From Flavobacterium aquariorum (GTDB lineage: Bacteria; Bacteroidota; Bacteroidia; Flavobacteriales; Flavobacteriaceae), in contig NZ_QKXH01000014.1 of the NCBI RefSeq assembly GCF_003254745.1, positions 1 through 64,000 of the forward strand: a DNA stretch of 64,000 nucleotides, written 5' to 3'. A program made the translations under genes and the position numbers. The notes beneath the pieces are model-generated. The model had not been told where the DNA came from, searched no databases, and worked only from the letters and a program-made list of their open reading frames with translations. Positions 62,631 through 64,000 of the stretch are shown here, in pieces (position 1 is the first letter of the stretch; the number at the start of each line of letters is the position of its first letter).

Positions 62631-64000
62631 TGAAAATGAAAAAACGCTATGACGTAGTTGTAATAGGAAGCGGTTTAGGCGGACTCGTTTCAGCTGTCAT
62701 TTTGGCCAAAGAAGGCTATAGTGTTTGTGTGTTGGAAAAAAACAATCAATACGGAGGGAATCTGCAGACCTTTGTGCGTGACAAAACAATTTTTGATACC
62801 GGAATTCATTATATCGGAGGATTGGGTGAGGGGCAGAATCTGCATCAATATTTCAAGTATATTGGCATTATGGATGGCTTGAATCTCAAGAAAATGGATG
62901 AAGATGGCTATGATATGATTTCGTTCGAGAATCATGAGCAGGAATTTCCACATGCACAAGGATATGATAATTTTAAAAAACAACTGACCCAATTTTTTCC
63001 CGAGGAAAGAGAAGCTATTGAAAAATATTGTGAGGCAATACTAAGAACTTGTGATCGATTTCCGCTTTATAATTTAAGATTGGAAGGGAAATATGACAGC
63101 GATATTTTGACAATAAATGCCAAAGAGTTCATCGATGGATTGACAGAAAATAAAATATTGAGGGCTGTTTTTGCGGGAAGTAATTTTTTATATGCGGGAC
63201 TGGGGGATAAGTCGCCTTTTTATGTTCATGCATTGACGGTGAATACTTATATGCAAAGTGCTTGGCGATGTATCAATGGTGGAAGCCAAATAACAAAGCA
63301 GTTGATAAAAGAATTGAAGAAACACGGTGGTGTTGCTTTTAAATACAAAGAGGTTATTCAGTTAATCGTTGAGGAGAATGCTGTTACAAATGTAAGATTG
63401 AAAGACGATACAACTGTGTCGGCCCAATATTTTATATCTAATATTGAGCCTAAGACCACTTTGAAAATGGCAGGGGATGGCAATTTTAGAAAAGCTTTTG
63501 TCAATAGGGTTTCAAGTTTAGAGGGAGGAGTTTCGGCATTCAGTTTGTATATTGTTTTTAAGCCAAAGAAGTTTAAATATTTGAACCGAAATTACTACCA
63601 CTTCAAAAATAGTGACGTGGTTTGGACTGCTCAGGATTATACTGAGGAAACTTGGCCAAAAGCATTTCTGGCTTCAATGAATGCCACTAAAAAGGAAGAT
63701 GGATGGGCTGAAGGAATGACTTTTATCGCTTATATGAAATTTTCAGATGTAGAGGCTTGGAAAGATACCTATAACACAATTGCAGATGAAAAGGAGAGGG
63801 GAGAAAGTTACGAAGCTTTCAAAAAGCGCAAAACGGACCGTTTTCTGGAAGAAATAGAACTCAAGTTCCCAGGGATTAAAGAATGCATAAAATCAGTACA
63901 TACATCGACTCCACTATCTTACAGGGATTATATTGGAGGGCATAATGGGAATATGTATGGTTATGAGAAAGATTCCAATAACCCAATGAAAACATTTATT
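62630..64000 (+). CDS. Phytoene-desaturase-like FAD oxidoreductase (partial)
   Basis: An open frame of 457 codons that runs off the window. It starts at ATG in TAATG coupling with the preceding gene; a second ATG lies two codons in. N-terminal dinucleotide motif DVVVIGSGLGGLVSAVILA then VLEKNNQYGGN is typical of the CrtI/phytoene-desaturase family, and TGIHYIGGLGEG follows. Such flavoproteins desaturate or oxidise isoprenoid or polyene chains. Here it may act on the aryl polyene. The 3' end is outside the window. Confidence 0.85.
   Translation, partial: MKMKKRYDVVVIGSGLGGLVSAVILAKEGYSVCVLEKNNQYGGNLQTFVRDKTIFDTGIHYIGGLGEGQNLHQYFKYIGIMDGLNLKKMDEDGYDMISFENHEQEFPHAQGYDNFKKQLTQFFPEEREAIEKYCEAILRTCDRFPLYNLRLEGKYDSDILTINAKEFIDGLTENKILRAVFAGSNFLYAGLGDKSPFYVHALTVNTYMQSAWRCINGGSQITKQLIKELKKHGGVAFKYKEVIQLIVEENAVTNVRLKDDTTVSAQYFISNIEPKTTLKMAGDGNFRKAFVNRVSSLEGGVSAFSLYIVFKPKKFKYLNRNYYHFKNSDVVWTAQDYTEETWPKAFLASMNATKKEDGWAEGMTFIAYMKFSDVEAWKDTYNTIADEKERGESYEAFKKRKTDRFLEEIELKFPGIKECIKSVHTSTPLSYRDYIGGHNGNMYGYEKDSNNPMKTFI

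Overview
The window looks like a chromosomal segment of a Flavobacterium-type bacterium (Bacteroidota). It has AT-rich intergenic DNA, TAnnTTTG-type promoter elements, a flexirubin-type pigment cluster with a tyrosine ammonia-lyase, and gene families typical of that group (DUF4202, DUF4494, DUF6428). These assignments come from reading the sequence and recalling families; no database search was run.

Layout. 1-1.3 kb: a tyrosine recombinase whose 3' end lies next to a DNA segment that can fold into a three-way junction. 1.7-17.4 kb: a nitrate assimilation locus entirely on the minus strand. In transcription order it holds nirB, nirD, a DUF4202 gene, a NarX-like sensor kinase, a NarL-like regulator, a NarK-type transporter, an orphan nitrate-type binding protein, a nitrate reductase fused to its own FAD/BFD electron-input module, and a NirA-like/rubredoxin protein. 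A 16-bp palindrome (TACGTA-N4-TACKTA) recurs upstream of four of these genes and is probably the operator of a nitrate regulon. Hairpin-bearing intergenic repeats are scattered through and around this locus.

17.5-34.2 kb: a mixed housekeeping/accessory stretch. It contains a decayed AraC regulator, VOC and DUF1801 proteins, katG, DUF1398, a thioesterase, an AraC regulator next to a TolC-EmrA-EmrB type efflux operon, a second VOC protein, several small genes, a broken partial copy of a small NIPSNAP-like gene, and an arsenic operon (arsR, DUF6428, arsC-like, acr3), then small secreted proteins.

35.2-64 kb: a large aryl polyene/dialkylresorcinol (flexirubin-type) cluster. A halogenase-like flavoprotein and a methyltransferase face left. 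The rest run right for more than 26 kb: tyrosine ammonia-lyase (4-coumarate starter), ketoreductase, ketosynthases (two without the catalytic Cys), two ACPs, three hotdog dehydratase-like proteins, DarA and DarB (resorcinol ring), a BtrH-like acyltransferase candidate, an ABC exporter, LolA-like and lipoprotein partners, an outer-membrane barrel, a GT2-DUF2062 protein, an MMPL-PlsC fusion, and a phytoene-desaturase-like flavoprotein cut by the window end. Many genes overlap or are coupled (TAATG), so most of this arm probably forms one or a few long operons. Together they would make an aryl polyene carboxylic acid from tyrosine and a dialkylresorcinol, join them as an ester, decorate the product and place it in the outer membrane.
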